Positions 1 to 10,018 are shown, counted from the first letter of the stretch. The stretch is 64,000 nt of DNA from Streptomyces mashuensis (GCF_014654785.1 NZ_BNBD01000011.1:124001-188000); one strand, 5' to 3'. Notes: generated from the sequence alone by a model not told the origin. A program made the numbers and translations.

Positions 1-58
1 CCGCCAGCACATATCCCGCGACGCACAGCACCGCGACGACCGCAGCAGCCAAGAGCAT
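1..58 (-). CDS. N-terminal fragment of a membrane protein
   Basis: The reading frame starts at an ATG at position 58 and runs off the left window edge. The 19 visible residues are almost all hydrophobic (Leu, Ala, Val, Cys, Gly), as in a first transmembrane helix or signal anchor. It is divergent from the TetR gene that follows, an arrangement common when a TetR regulator controls a neighbouring efflux transporter. The family cannot be told from this much sequence. Confidence 0.45.
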   Translation of the reverse strand, partial: MLLAAAVVAVLCVAGYVLA

Positions 59-97
59 GCACAACCCCCTTCGGTCTCACCGACCGTATCCCTTCCC

Positions 98-131
98 TTG
101 ACAGAGGGTGACACACGCCACTGACAGTCAG
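98..131 (+). promoter_or_regulatory. Promoter-like region with 11-bp palindrome
   Basis: A TTGACA hexamer lies at 98-103. The perfect palindrome CTGACAGTCAG follows at 121-131, where a -10 element would sit. The site is between the divergent membrane-protein start and the TetR gene, so it is a candidate TetR operator. The operator role is inferred from position and symmetry only. Confidence 0.4.
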
Positions 132-180
132 CATCCCATTAAAGATTCACCGACCCGCCCGGCCGCGGCGTTCCCCGAGA

Positions 181-786
181 ATGTCGGCCATGCCCACCCA
201 CCCCACCACCTCCCTGCGCGAGCGGAAGAAGCTCCGGACCCGCCGCGCCATCCTCCGCGCCGCCTACCGGCTGTTCGCGGAGCACGGGTACGACGCCACC
301 CCCGTCGACCGCATCGCCGCCGAGGCCGACGTCTCCACCAGCACCGTCTTCCGCTACTTCCCCACCAAGGAGGACATCGTCCTCACCGACGGCTACGGGG
401 AACTGCTCGCCGAGGCCGTACGGGCCCGGCCCGCCGGCGAACCGGCCGGCGAAGCCGTCCGGCAGGCCGTCCTCGCCACCGTGCGCCACGCCGTCGACCA
501 GGACCTGGCCGAACTCCGCCAGCGCACCCGGCTCGTGCACGAGGTCCCCGCCCTGCGCGGCCGGTCCGCCGAGAGCATGGCCCGCTCCGCCCGCACGCTC
601 TGCGCCGTCCTGGCCGGGCGCACCGGCCACGCCCCCGGCGACCTGGAGCTCCGGGTCGCCGTCGCCGCCGTCCTCGGCGCCCTGCAGGAGGCCGTGATGC
701 TCTGGGTCGAACAGGGCCAGACCGAGGACCTCGTCGGCATCGTCACCCGCACCCTCGACGTCCTGGCCCGCGGCCTGACCCCCTGA
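181..786 (+). CDS. TetR/AcrR family transcriptional regulator
   Basis: A 201-residue protein with a classical N-terminal TetR helix-turn-helix at about residues 16-62: RAILRAAYRLFAEHGY, then VDRIAAEADVSTSTVFRYFP and the KED that follows. The C-terminal half is a helical Ala/Leu/Arg-rich ligand-binding domain with no recognisable ligand signature. Such proteins repress adjacent genes as dimers. The divergent partial membrane protein and the palindrome at 121-131 fit local autoregulation and control of an exporter. This is host DNA, outside the prophage. Confidence 0.9.
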   Translation: MSAMPTHPTTSLRERKKLRTRRAILRAAYRLFAEHGYDATPVDRIAAEADVSTSTVFRYFPTKEDIVLTDGYGELLAEAVRARPAGEPAGEAVRQAVLATVRHAVDQDLAELRQRTRLVHEVPALRGRSAESMARSARTLCAVLAGRTGHAPGDLELRVAVAAVLGALQEAVMLWVEQGQTEDLVGIVTRTLDVLARGLTP

Positions 787-807
787 CCGCCGGGACCTTC
801 CCCGGCG

Positions 808-2701
<1,894 letters not shown>

Positions 2702-2708
2702 CACCAGT
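2702..2708. other. attL core (CACCAGT)
   Basis: CACCAGT is shared with 59668-59674. To the left the sequence reads as host DUF255 coding DNA; to the right as phage. Joining the two phage flanks gives ACTGG-CA-CCAGT, a palindrome around a central dinucleotide. Joining the host flanks restores codons for CHWCHVM. Confidence 0.85.
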
Positions 2709-2714
2709 AAATTA

Positions 2715-2876
2715 TCAGAAGCATAAGTGACAGGACGAATAACCCACACTCAACAGAATGGGCACGTCCCGCCGCTTCGCTTCCGCCATCGCCTCCTCTC
2801 CCCATGGCCACCAATCCACTGGGTTGGAGGCGTGCTGGAGTAGGTAGGGCGACTGCTCGTTGGCAAGTCGGTTCAC
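2715..2876 (-). pseudogene. Phage-borne copy of the 5' end of the DUF255 target gene
   Basis: Read leftward, this stretch encodes about 52 residues closely matching the start of the host target protein: NRLANEQSPYLLQHASNPVD then WWPWGEEAMAEAKRRDVP and SVGYSSCHLC, ending at TGA. The host copy at 59668-59825 has NRLAHETSPYLLQHADNPVD and SVGYSSCHWC, so the two are similar but not identical. The frame stops 6 bp before the att core and is out of frame with the host C-terminal part because about 20 bp separate the two. A possible GTG start is at 2874-2876. It looks like DNA picked up from another host's gene copy. Confidence 0.75.
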
Positions 2877-2936
2877 CCCAGCATCGTTGCACGAGGGAGC
2901 CTCGCACCCAACCCCAACACGGAGACGCATCGCCAG

Positions 2937-2953
2937 AAAGTTGATGTGCGATG
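2937..2953 (+). promoter_or_regulatory. AAGTTGATGTGCGA-family site, copy 1
   Basis: AAAGTTGATGTGCGATG, oriented rightward toward the integrase. It is a member of the dispersed family found at the start of most leftward transcription units. Its role as promoter or repressor site is inferred from placement and consistent orientation. Confidence 0.55.
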
Positions 2954-2960
2954 TAGAGTG

Positions 2961-2977
2961 AAAGTTGATGCGCGAGG
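2961..2977 (+). promoter_or_regulatory. AAGTTGATGTGCGA-family site, copy 2
   Basis: AAAGTTGATGCGCGAGG, in tandem 24 bp after copy 1 and about 55 bp before the integrase start. The tandem arrangement occurs only here, beside int and attP. Confidence 0.55.
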
Positions 2978-3033
2978 CGACTCGCCCCAATGTACACAAC
3001 CCGGGCAGCCGGGACGCAAGACCAAGAAGGTGC

Positions 3034-4686
3034 ATGTTGAACATAACCAGAGGGGGAACCTTCGGCGCCGCCGCGGCGCCCGAGGACACCGGGCCGGATG
3101 ATCTTGAGCTGAGGGGCGTGCCTGCCGGGCTGCCATCCCCTGAAGAGCTGGCCAAGCTCTACCCGGACACTCCCTTCCTCATCGCCTACTCGCGCATCTC
3201 GGACGACTGGCGCAAGCACAACAAGAAGAAGGCCGCCACCTCCGCATGGGCCGCCGGGAAGGGCGTCGCCAACCAGCACCGCCGGAACGACAAGAACGCC
3301 GCCCGCCATGGCGCGATCATCGTCCACCGCTACACCGACAACGACCTGTCCGCCTCGAAGCGCGACGTGGTCCGCCCGGACTTCCTAGCGATGCAGCGGG
3401 ACCTACGCCGTGGGTACACGCCGGAGGGCTACCGGGTCGATGGCGTGATCTGCGTCGACCAGGACCGCGTGCAGCGCACGAACCGGGACTGGGAAGACTT
3501 CGTGGACGCCCTCACGCTCGACCCGGCGCGCCGCTTCTACACGCCGTCAGGCCCCATGGATCTCACCGAGGAGAGTGAGATCATCAAGACGGGCGTCATG
3601 GCGGTGGTCAACAAGGCCGAGTCGCTGAAGAAGAAGCGTCGCATCCGCGACTGGCACCAGGACCGCATCCTTGACGGCCTCCCCCACAGCGGGCCGAGGC
3701 CGTTCGGCTGGGACGACGACAGGATTCACCTGCGGCCGGCCGAGGCCGACTTCCTGTTGTGGGCGATCCGCGAGCGCATCAAGGGCAAGGCCGTGAAGAC
3801 CCTGTGCCTTGAAGCGAAGAAGCGGGGTCTCACGGGGACTCGTGGCGGTGAGATCGTGCCGCAGACGCTCACCCAGATGATGACCGCGCCTCGGGTCTGC
3901 GGCTACCGCGCCAACCGGGGAGAGCTGGTCCTGGACGACAACGGCGCGCCGATCGTGGGCATCTGGGAGACGATCGCCACCCCGGAGGAGTGGCGCGCGG
4001 TGTGCGCCACCTTCAAGGACGGGAGCACATACCTCGCACGCGGGTCGGGCACGCCCCGCATCACGGGCATCCCGAAGACCATCAAGTACCTGGCTTCGTC
4101 ACTCCTTCGCTGTCAGCGGGTGCTGGAGGATGAGGTCGGCAACAAGAAGAAGGAACGTGTCTGCAACAACCCGATGGGCGGGAGCAAGACCAACCGGTCG
4201 AGGAGGAGCCCGTACAACTACACCTGTCACAAGTGCTCACGGAACGCGATCTCTGGTCCGATGGTCGACAAGCAGATTGAGCTGCTGCTGATGGCCAAGT
4301 TGGAGAAGGCCCAGGCGACGTACAAGGCGCCCGAGGTGGTGTGGCCGCTGGAAACCCAGCTCAAGCAGAAGGCCGACAAGTTGGCCAAGCTGGAAGCGCA
4401 GTGGGAGGCGGACGAGATCAGCGATGAGATGTTCTATCGGCTGGCCCCCAAGCTGGAGACCGAGGTGAAGAAGCTCCGGCGCGAACGGGCGCGCTTCGAG
4501 ATGGAGGCTCGGCAGGGGTCAGAGGCTCCGGGGGACATCATGCGGAAATGGAAAAGCGGCGAATACGATCTCGAACAGAAGCGCAAGGTCTTGTTCGAGG
4601 TATTCGCCGCCATCCAGGTGGCCCCGGGCGAGAAGGGCAATAAGATGCCGAACCCGAGACGTCTCACGCCTATCTGGAAGTCCTAA
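3034..4686 (+). CDS. int: Large serine integrase
   Basis: A 550-residue large serine recombinase. The N-terminal catalytic domain has AYSRIS with the nucleophilic serine near residue 56, followed by the DNDLSASKRDV and DQDRVQR stretches typical of resolvase-like catalytic domains. A recombinase domain comes next (RPFGWDDDRIHLRPAEADFL), then a zinc-ribbon region (LRCQ, CNN, CHKC) and a C-terminal coiled coil rich in Lys, Glu and Arg at about residues 425-500. The start was chosen at the ATG at 3034, preceded by AAGAAGGTG; an in-frame ATG at 2965 is possible. It sits about 330 bp from attL and is the obvious enzyme for integrating this element. Excision would need a directionality factor. Confidence 0.93.
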   Translation: MLNITRGGTFGAAAAPEDTGPDDLELRGVPAGLPSPEELAKLYPDTPFLIAYSRISDDWRKHNKKKAATSAWAAGKGVANQHRRNDKNAARHGAIIVHRYTDNDLSASKRDVVRPDFLAMQRDLRRGYTPEGYRVDGVICVDQDRVQRTNRDWEDFVDALTLDPARRFYTPSGPMDLTEESEIIKTGVMAVVNKAESLKKKRRIRDWHQDRILDGLPHSGPRPFGWDDDRIHLRPAEADFLLWAIRERIKGKAVKTLCLEAKKRGLTGTRGGEIVPQTLTQMMTAPRVCGYRANRGELVLDDNGAPIVGIWETIATPEEWRAVCATFKDGSTYLARGSGTPRITGIPKTIKYLASSLLRCQRVLEDEVGNKKKERVCNNPMGGSKTNRSRRSPYNYTCHKCSRNAISGPMVDKQIELLLMAKLEKAQATYKAPEVVWPLETQLKQKADKLAKLEAQWEADEISDEMFYRLAPKLETEVKKLRRERARFEMEARQGSEAPGDIMRKWKSGEYDLEQKRKVLFEVFAAIQVAPGEKGNKMPNPRRLTPIWKS

Positions 4687-4844
4687 CAGACCGGGGTGAA
4701 CTCGACGTCGAGGATCTTCCCCAAGGTTTCCCACTTGTCGTCTCCCCAGTCCGGGGAGGCGGCAAGTTGCGTTTGCACCCACTCATCGATCGCTTGGTCC
4801 ACAGTGTCTGGCACCCGTGCCGTCTCCAGCGCTGCCGTGCTCAC
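4683..4844 (-). CDS. Small protein, paralogue of 59460-59609
   Basis: A 53-residue protein from a GTG start that overlaps the stop of the upstream gene (GTGA). It contains IDEWVQTQLAASPDW, which matches IDAWVADQLAASPDW in the small protein at the opposite end of the prophage. In the circular phage genome the two would flank the int-att region. No known domain was recognised. It ends convergently with the integrase, overlapping it by 4 bp. Confidence 0.65.
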   Translation of the reverse strand: MSTAALETARVPDTVDQAIDEWVQTQLAASPDWGDDKWETLGKILDVEFTPVC

Positions 4845-5086
4845 TCGTCACCGTCCTGGTCGTCGGCGACGGCAGTGACCTCGGGGTGCATCTCCTTGGC
4901 CCAGTAGTCCGTGGCCATCTCCTGAGCCAGGACGTGCGGGACTCCGGCCGCTATCGCCTCTGTGTAGACGACACCGGTGATCCGGGCCAGGGCGACAACA
5001 GCGGTACCCCGCTTCTCGATCAGAGCCTGGTTCATCTCCGTCTCGATGCCAGAGATCAGCTCGTCAAACCCATCAGCGTTGGACAA
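4841..5086 (-). CDS. Hypothetical protein, 81 aa
   Basis: Starts at a TTG behind AAGGAATGAA, immediately downstream of the DNA polymerase gene. The protein has a helical N-terminal half (FDELISGIETEMNQALIEKR) and an acidic C-terminus (ADDQDGDE). It is the penultimate gene of the leftward replication block and overlaps its downstream neighbour by 4 bp, which suggests translational coupling. No family was recognised. Confidence 0.6.
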   Translation of the reverse strand: MSNADGFDELISGIETEMNQALIEKRGTAVVALARITGVVYTEAIAAGVPHVLAQEMATDYWAKEMHPEVTAVADDQDGDE

Positions 5087-5094
5087 TTCATTCC

Positions 5095-6897
5095 TTAGTG
5101 CTTGCTTGCTTCGAGGTCGAGGACGCTGCCCCAGCTCCGTTCGCCGATCTCGGCGTCAACGGGGACGAGGAGGCCCTTGACCGTCATTTCCATGATCCGG
5201 GCCGTCTTCTCGGCCAACTCCGCTGCCTGCTCCCGGGGGAAGCTGAAGACCAGCTCGTCGTGGATTGGAAGGCGGACGTACTCGGTGTATCCGGCCCGGT
5301 CGAGTTCGATCAGGGCTCGGGCCGTGATGTCACGGCTGGTCGACTGGATGAAGTAGTTGAGCGCCGCGTACACGCGGTCGCGGTCCACGGGGAGGCGCCG
5401 GCCCGTACCGGTGTAGATGAAGCCGGTGCGCCGCGCTTCGCGCTGAAGGCGGTCGGCCAGGCGCTTGACCCCCGGGTAGGTCTCCCAGAACGCCTTGACG
5501 GCCTTCTTGGCTTCGGCCTCCGCGACGCCGTACTGCTCGACAATTGCCTTCCAGCCGCCGCCGAAACAGACGGTGAAGTTGGTGCCCTTACCGGCCTTAC
5601 GGTCAACGCCTGCGGCGTCGGCAGTGATCTGGTGCAGATCCAGGCCGCGGTGGAAGGCGTCCAGCATCGTCGGGTCGCCGCTGAAGGCGGCCAGCACCCG
5701 CAGCTCCATGTTCCCGTAGTCGGATGACACGGTGACGTGGCCGGGCTCCGCGAGGAAGCAGTGCCGCACGTACGAGTCCCCGGCCGGGAGCGTCTGCGCT
5801 GGCACCGCGCCCGTGATGCTCATACGAGCGGTTCGGGCCTGGCAACTGTTGATGCTGGCGTGGACGCGCCCCTCAGGGTCCTGGCCGCCGAGAGCCCTGT
5901 CGAACCAGGTGGCTTTCCACTTTTTCGCCTTCTTGGCCTGGATGATGGCCTCGGTCAGCGGGATGCCGATCGAGGTCAGCACCTCGTCATCGACGCATAC
6001 GTTTCCCTTCTTCGTCTTCTTCGTGAGCTTGACGCCACGCTGCTGGAGAGCGGCGATGATCTGCGCGTTTGCGTTGACGTTGTCGACGCCTTCGCGCCGG
6101 GCGACCTCTTCCCATCTCTCCTGCTGGCGGGCCAGTTCGGCGGCCTTGGCCTCCGCGTACTGGCGGTCGAGGAGATACCCGGTCCGCTCGATCTTGGCTG
6201 TGATGTGCGCGAGCCGGTGCTCCCAGGAGACGAGGCCCCGCTGCCAACTACGAACCGGCACCTTCGACTTGAGGACCTTGTACAGGCGGAAGGCGAGGAT
6301 CGGGTCCATGCCCGCGTACAGCAGGTAGCCGTGATGGTCGATCGGGACGAGCGGCCAAACCTCATCCTTCTTGACCTTCAGCTCCTTGGCGATGGCCGCC
6401 ATGGAGCCCTTCACCTCGGCGGCGATGGCCTCGCATATGTAGTGCCGGGTCAGCTCTTCGAGCTTGAGGCCGGGTCCGCTCTCCTTGACGGCCCGAGGGT
6501 CGACAAGGTGGGCGAATAGCTTGGTGTCCCAGCTCTTGGGGGCTAGCTCCTCCATGGGGATGCCGAGGCACTGCTGTGCCACGTGCAGGTCGTAGGTGCC
6601 GTTGTGGGCAATGAGCCGGTGCGCCGTCCTGAGCGCCCAGCGGACCGCGTTGCGGAACGCGCGGCCCTTCTCGACGGGGACGACGAACGACTCGTGCGCG
6701 TTGCCGAACTGCCAGAGACGGGCCCGGAAGGTGCCGACCCCGGCGTTCCACCAGTCCAGGCCCGTTGTCTCGGAGTCGTGTGCAAGGAGGTCCTGGTTGG
6801 CCAGGATGAAGGACTCAAAGTCGGGAAGGTCGTCCTCGGCTTCAACGACGTGAATGCGAACCGCCTGACCCTTGATCGGGTATTCAAGGCTCCGCAA
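5095..6897 (-). CDS. polA: Phage DNA polymerase I (A family)
   Basis: A 600-residue family A polymerase without a 5' nuclease domain. The 3'-5' exonuclease is intact: HDSET (Exo I), NGTYDLH (Exo II) and YAGMD (Exo III). The palm carries motif A as SDYGNMELRVL, motif B as RKAGKGTNFTVCFGGG and motif C as IHDELVF. Motif A has DYGNMELR where bacterial enzymes usually have DYSQIELR, a variation often seen in phages. The TTG start follows AGGTG. It should be the replicative polymerase of the element, working with the primase and DnaB-like genes upstream in the same leftward block. Confidence 0.93.
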   Translation of the reverse strand: MRSLEYPIKGQAVRIHVVEAEDDLPDFESFILANQDLLAHDSETTGLDWWNAGVGTFRARLWQFGNAHESFVVPVEKGRAFRNAVRWALRTAHRLIAHNGTYDLHVAQQCLGIPMEELAPKSWDTKLFAHLVDPRAVKESGPGLKLEELTRHYICEAIAAEVKGSMAAIAKELKVKKDEVWPLVPIDHHGYLLYAGMDPILAFRLYKVLKSKVPVRSWQRGLVSWEHRLAHITAKIERTGYLLDRQYAEAKAAELARQQERWEEVARREGVDNVNANAQIIAALQQRGVKLTKKTKKGNVCVDDEVLTSIGIPLTEAIIQAKKAKKWKATWFDRALGGQDPEGRVHASINSCQARTARMSITGAVPAQTLPAGDSYVRHCFLAEPGHVTVSSDYGNMELRVLAAFSGDPTMLDAFHRGLDLHQITADAAGVDRKAGKGTNFTVCFGGGWKAIVEQYGVAEAEAKKAVKAFWETYPGVKRLADRLQREARRTGFIYTGTGRRLPVDRDRVYAALNYFIQSTSRDITARALIELDRAGYTEYVRLPIHDELVFSFPREQAAELAEKTARIMEMTVKGLLVPVDAEIGERSWGSVLDLEASKH

Positions 6898-6905
6898 TTC
6901 GACAC

Positions 6906-7445
6906 CTACTCTCTATTGGCTTCGATATACGCAATGGCGGCGCGAAGGTGATCGACATTGTCGCGAAAATTGCCGATCCCCCAATTGTGATGCTTACACA
7001 GACTCCCCCGGACCTTTCCGCTGCGATGACAGTGGTCCAGGTGCATACCACCCTGCTCGTATGCACCGCATATGGCACATGGACGAGACACTATCTCCCG
7101 GTACCGCTCAAGACTGATGCCGTAGCAATGCTTGATCCTCGCTCGCGATCGAGCTTCAGGATTAGCTTTTTGCCACCCCGCTATCTGGGACTTCCAGGCA
7201 ATGGATCTGCATTCCTCAGTACAGTATTTACGGTTGAAAGCGGCCTCCTTACCACAGTCAGCCCTATGGCAGATCCTCGCACCGCCGCTAGCCCTTAGCC
7301 TCCGCCGGACCTTCGAGCACTCCTCGCAATACCGCTTCACGGGCCCTCTGGACCCGAATGCCACCGCACCCTTTGCGCATTGTTCACAGGTGTACCGATA
7401 TTCCACGCCATCCCCCAGGGGGTCGACGATCTCGCCGACCCCCAT
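6906..7445 (-). CDS. Endonuclease VII-like HNH nuclease
   Basis: A 179-residue protein. The N-terminal half has three cysteine pairs (CEQC, CEEC, CHRADC with CTEEC) that look like zinc fingers. The C-terminal half has the recombination endonuclease VII signature: HCYGIS, CAICG, LDHCHRSGKVRG and CKHHNWGIGNFRDN. T4 endonuclease VII resolves branched DNA before packaging, and a similar role is likely here. The ATG used lies within a copy of the AAGTTGATGTGCGATG repeat; an in-frame GTG 13 codons later, behind GGGGGAT, may be the true start. Confidence 0.82.
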   Translation of the reverse strand: MGVGEIVDPLGDGVEYRYTCEQCAKGAVAFGSRGPVKRYCEECSKVRRRLRASGGARICHRADCGKEAAFNRKYCTEECRSIAWKSQIAGWQKANPEARSRARIKHCYGISLERYREIVSRPCAICGAYEQGGMHLDHCHRSGKVRGSLCKHHNWGIGNFRDNVDHLRAAIAYIEANRE

Positions 7446-7466
7446 CGCACATCAACTTTTTGGGTA
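7443..7466 (-). promoter_or_regulatory. AAGTTGATGTGCGA-family site, copy 3
   Basis: On the minus strand this reads TACCCAAAAAGTTGATGTGC then GATG, the most complete version. It is directly upstream of, or overlapping, the start of the endonuclease VII gene. Confidence 0.6.
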
Positions 7467-7477
7467 GAGTTAATTCA

Positions 7478-7993
7478 TTACTTCGCCCGGAAGGAGCCGT
7501 CCTTCTGCCGCCAGAGCGGCGGGCACTGCTCGGACTTGTCGAGGCCCCGGCCGCCACAGAAGTAGGCGGCCCAGCTCCCGCCGTCCTTGAAGTTCCTCTG
7601 CCCGTGGTCACAGGTGTAGTCGCTGCCGTTCGTGTTCGAGGCGACGACCTTGCCGTTCTCGAACCGCTTGGGTGCGGCGCCAGCCCCGCCCTTGTACTGC
7701 TCGCGGGTGTACTGGGCGAACTTGGCGTTGTACTCGATCAGCCCCTTCTCCTTCATGGCGGTCAGCAGCTCGACGCCGCGGGTTGCCGTCTCGATGGCGG
7801 TGTGGCCGTAGACGGCCGGGGTCAGCCACTCGGCACCGTAGTCCGGGCCTGCCTTCACCGTGAGGCCGATCTTGAAGGGTGCGGGCGTGGTGGGGGCGGG
7901 AGTGGTCATGGGCTTTTCCTTAGGGGTGTCGGTTTCGGTGAGGTTGGGCTCGTCCCAGGGGGACTTGTCGGCGAACGGGTCGTCATACGACAC
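7478..7993 (-). CDS. Hypothetical protein in replication block, 171 aa
   Basis: The GTG start (GTG TCG TAT GAC) overlaps the end of the upstream gene by 11 bp. An acidic, Pro/Thr-rich N-terminus of about 45 residues is followed by a compact region with PAVYGHTAIETATRGVELL, and a C-terminal part with CDHGQRNFKDG and YFCGGRG that could bind zinc. The position between polymerase and sigma-like genes suggests a DNA-metabolism accessory, possibly single-strand binding. No family was recognised. Confidence 0.6.
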   Translation of the reverse strand: MSYDDPFADKSPWDEPNLTETDTPKEKPMTTPAPTTPAPFKIGLTVKAGPDYGAEWLTPAVYGHTAIETATRGVELLTAMKEKGLIEYNAKFAQYTREQYKGGAGAAPKRFENGKVVASNTNGSDYTCDHGQRNFKDGGSWAAYFCGGRGLDKSEQCPPLWRQKDGSFRAK

Positions 7994-8204
7994 AGCGGGT
8001 TCCCTTCGCTGCCGGGGCGTGGCTGAGCATGTCCAGCAGGCTGGTGAGGTCGAGCGGGTGGAGATTGAGTTCGGTGAGGTCGCCGTCAGCGTCCCGGTAG
8101 CCGATGTAGGTGGGGGTGCTGGCCGTGTCGTCGTAGGTGACCTCCAGCCGGACGAACGTCCCTGCGGCGAGGTCTCGCCTGTACGTTTTCGTCGTTTCGA
8201 TCAC
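7983..8204 (-). CDS. Hypothetical protein, 73 aa
   Basis: The GTG start overlaps the preceding stop by 4 bp. The short sequence contains a beta-rich stretch (FVRLEVTYDD then TPTYIGYRDADGD) and a leucine-rich helix (LDLTSLLDMLSHA). It is part of the coupled leftward block. No function can be assigned. Confidence 0.55.
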   Translation of the reverse strand: MIETTKTYRRDLAAGTFVRLEVTYDDTASTPTYIGYRDADGDLTELNLHPLDLTSLLDMLSHAPAAKGTRCVV

Positions 8205-8770
8205 ACGGAGTTCCTTCGGGTGCGCAGGGTGCGGTTCATCTGCTGGGCGAGGGCGACTGCGGCCCGCGTGAGGGCTTGGCGGTCGGCCTGGTCGGGGACG
8301 GGGAGGCCGTAGACGTGGCGCCGCATGAGGAGCTGCTGATACCGCTCGGGCAGCTTCTTCATGGAGGCCGCAGCGTCGATGCGTGCCGAGACGACGTTGT
8401 CGGTGACACGGGCCTGTAGAAGGTCGTCCTTCTTCCCGACCATCTGGCTCAGCTCGTCGTCGGTGTAGAGGAAGGTCCGCAATGCGGCCTTGGCCTCGTC
8501 GGGGGTGTAGTAGTACGCGTCGTCCAGGAGGTCGCGGTAGTTGCGCTCCTTGCTGGCGTACTGGGTGCCGGCCTTCTGGAAGATCTTCCAGAGGAAGTCT
8601 TCGTTGGCGTAGTGAGCTTCGATGGTCGGCCGGTGTGCGTAGGCGTGAAGCAGGATCTCCTGCTTCACATCGTCCTGTTCAACGATGCTCCATTTCTGCG
8701 CGATGCTGTAGGCCACTCGATCCGCCAGGGCCGAGAGGTAGGCCCAGTCAAGGACGACCGGTTCAGGCAA
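8201..8770 (-). CDS. Sigma-factor-like protein
   Basis: A 189-residue protein from a TTG start that overlaps the phosphoesterase stop. Residues about 8-60 resemble sigma region 2 (LADRVAYSIAQKW then EQDDVKQEILLHAY), and the C-terminus (KKLPERYQQLLMRRHVYGLP then ALTRAAVALAQQMNRTL) resembles a region 4 helix-turn-helix. Phage sigma-like proteins can redirect host RNA polymerase. The repeated AAGTTGATGTGCGA sites would be natural candidates for its target, but that link is inference. It could instead be a packaging or DNA-binding protein. Confidence 0.6.
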   Translation of the reverse strand: MPEPVVLDWAYLSALADRVAYSIAQKWSIVEQDDVKQEILLHAYAHRPTIEAHYANEDFLWKIFQKAGTQYASKERNYRDLLDDAYYYTPDEAKAALRTFLYTDDELSQMVGKKDDLLQARVTDNVVSARIDAAASMKKLPERYQQLLMRRHVYGLPVPDQADRQALTRAAVALAQQMNRTLRTRRNSV

Positions 8771-9584
8771 CCTTCGCTCCCTTCGTCGGGCTGACGAAGC
8801 GGCCCTGGTTGTTGCGCTGGATGGCCCCGTACCGGATGCCGTCCACCACGAACGAGCCGTCGCGCTCGACGTACACCGGTACCGGCACCGCGGAGTACTT
8901 GCCGACGAGCAGCCGTCCCCAGCCCTTTTGCCAGTTCGCCACGCCTTGGGACAGGTACTCCGCCTTCGACTCGTCCATGAGGTGCCCGACCTCGAAGCCG
9001 AAGAGCGTGCGCCGGTGCCGCCCAACGCCAACCGTCTCGGGCGAGACCGCGTTCTTGTGGGTGTGTCCCATGACGACGGACCGGTCCAGCTTCTTCACCT
9101 TCGACGCCGCTGTCCTGCCCGGGATCTGGTTCAGTCCCCGTAGCTCGTGGCCGTGCATGGCGACCCATCCGGGCGCGACTTCGGAGAACGGCGGCAAGAC
9201 CTCGATGTCCAACTCGTCGAAGCCCAAGAGCACATCGATGTCGAAGGCTCGGCTGGCGGCGAGGGCCGGCGCGTACTTGAGCAGGTAGTCACGGGGGCGG
9301 GAGTCGTGGTTTCCGATGACGAACTTGATCGGCCCGCTGTAGCCCTCGCGCAGCTCGGCCAGGAGGGCCTTGCCGCCTTCGGACTCCCGGAAGACGTCGT
9401 TCTCGAACTCGGCCCTGCTGCCCTTGGACCAACGGCTGGGAGCGGCGTAGTTCATGAAGTCGCCGATGATCAGTACCTCGGCGGGCTGCCGCTCTCCGAT
9501 GTAGCCCCACAGGTTCCGCACCGCCCGTGCGTCGTGAAGCGGGTACTGCACGTCCGAGACGATGGCTATTTCCTTGACGCTCAC
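8763..9584 (-). CDS. Calcineurin-like metallophosphoesterase
   Basis: A 273-residue protein with metallophosphoesterase motifs in order: IVSDVQYPLHD (D-x-H-like), IIGDFMN (GD), IGNHDSR (GNHD), AMHGHEL and MGHTHKN (GHxH). The start is a GTG overlapping the upstream stop. Phage members of this family are found in replication blocks. In mycobacteriophage Bxb1 the recombination directionality factor for the serine integrase belongs to this phosphoesterase type, so this gene is a candidate for the excision factor here. That second role is inference. Confidence 0.85.
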   Translation of the reverse strand: MSVKEIAIVSDVQYPLHDARAVRNLWGYIGERQPAEVLIIGDFMNYAAPSRWSKGSRAEFENDVFRESEGGKALLAELREGYSGPIKFVIGNHDSRPRDYLLKYAPALAASRAFDIDVLLGFDELDIEVLPPFSEVAPGWVAMHGHELRGLNQIPGRTAASKVKKLDRSVVMGHTHKNAVSPETVGVGRHRRTLFGFEVGHLMDESKAEYLSQGVANWQKGWGRLLVGKYSAVPVPVYVERDGSFVVDGIRYGAIQRNNQGRFVSPTKGAKVA

Positions 9585-10018
9585 ACAGCTCCCTTCTCAC
9601 GGCGGGTGATTTCGTATTCGATGGCCCTCACGGCCTCTTTCAGCTCTTGCGTTGATTCGTCTTCGTACTCCGCCAGCCAGAGACTCTTCATCGCAGCTCC
9701 GATGCAGAAGGAGACCTCCTTGATGGCCGTGGGGAAGTCGTCGGTTTGTGTCACATCGGTCCTTTGCGTAGCGAGGTCGTTCGCAGGCTGGTAGAGGTAG
9801 ACGGTTCTGGGCCTTCCGATCCCTGAGTCTTCTCTGACGGTCGTGATCCCGGGAAGGGACTTGACCACGGATGCGGTAGCCCTGACGTAGGGAAGAAGCT
9901 GACGGGCTGTAGCCCTTCCGCCGTGCAGCACAATCCGTTCTCTTACCTTGCCCAGCAGGTGATCGAGGTCGGTTTCTCGTATGCAGTTGCAGGGGTACGA
10001 GGAACAGCAGTCGCTCAC
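9581..10018 (-). CDS. Hypothetical protein, 145 aa
   Basis: The GTG start overlaps the previous stop by 4 bp. The N-terminus is cysteine-rich (CCSSYPCNC). The middle (GGRATARQLLPYVRATASVV, then KSLPGITTVREDSGIGR) looks like a small winged-helix or MarR-like DNA-binding unit, and the C-terminal helix is ELKEAVRAIEYEITRREK. Probably DNA-associated; no family was identified. Confidence 0.55.
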   Translation of the reverse strand: MSDCCSSYPCNCIRETDLDHLLGKVRERIVLHGGRATARQLLPYVRATASVVKSLPGITTVREDSGIGRPRTVYLYQPANDLATQRTDVTQTDDFPTAIKEVSFCIGAAMKSLWLAEYEDESTQELKEAVRAIEYEITRREKGAV

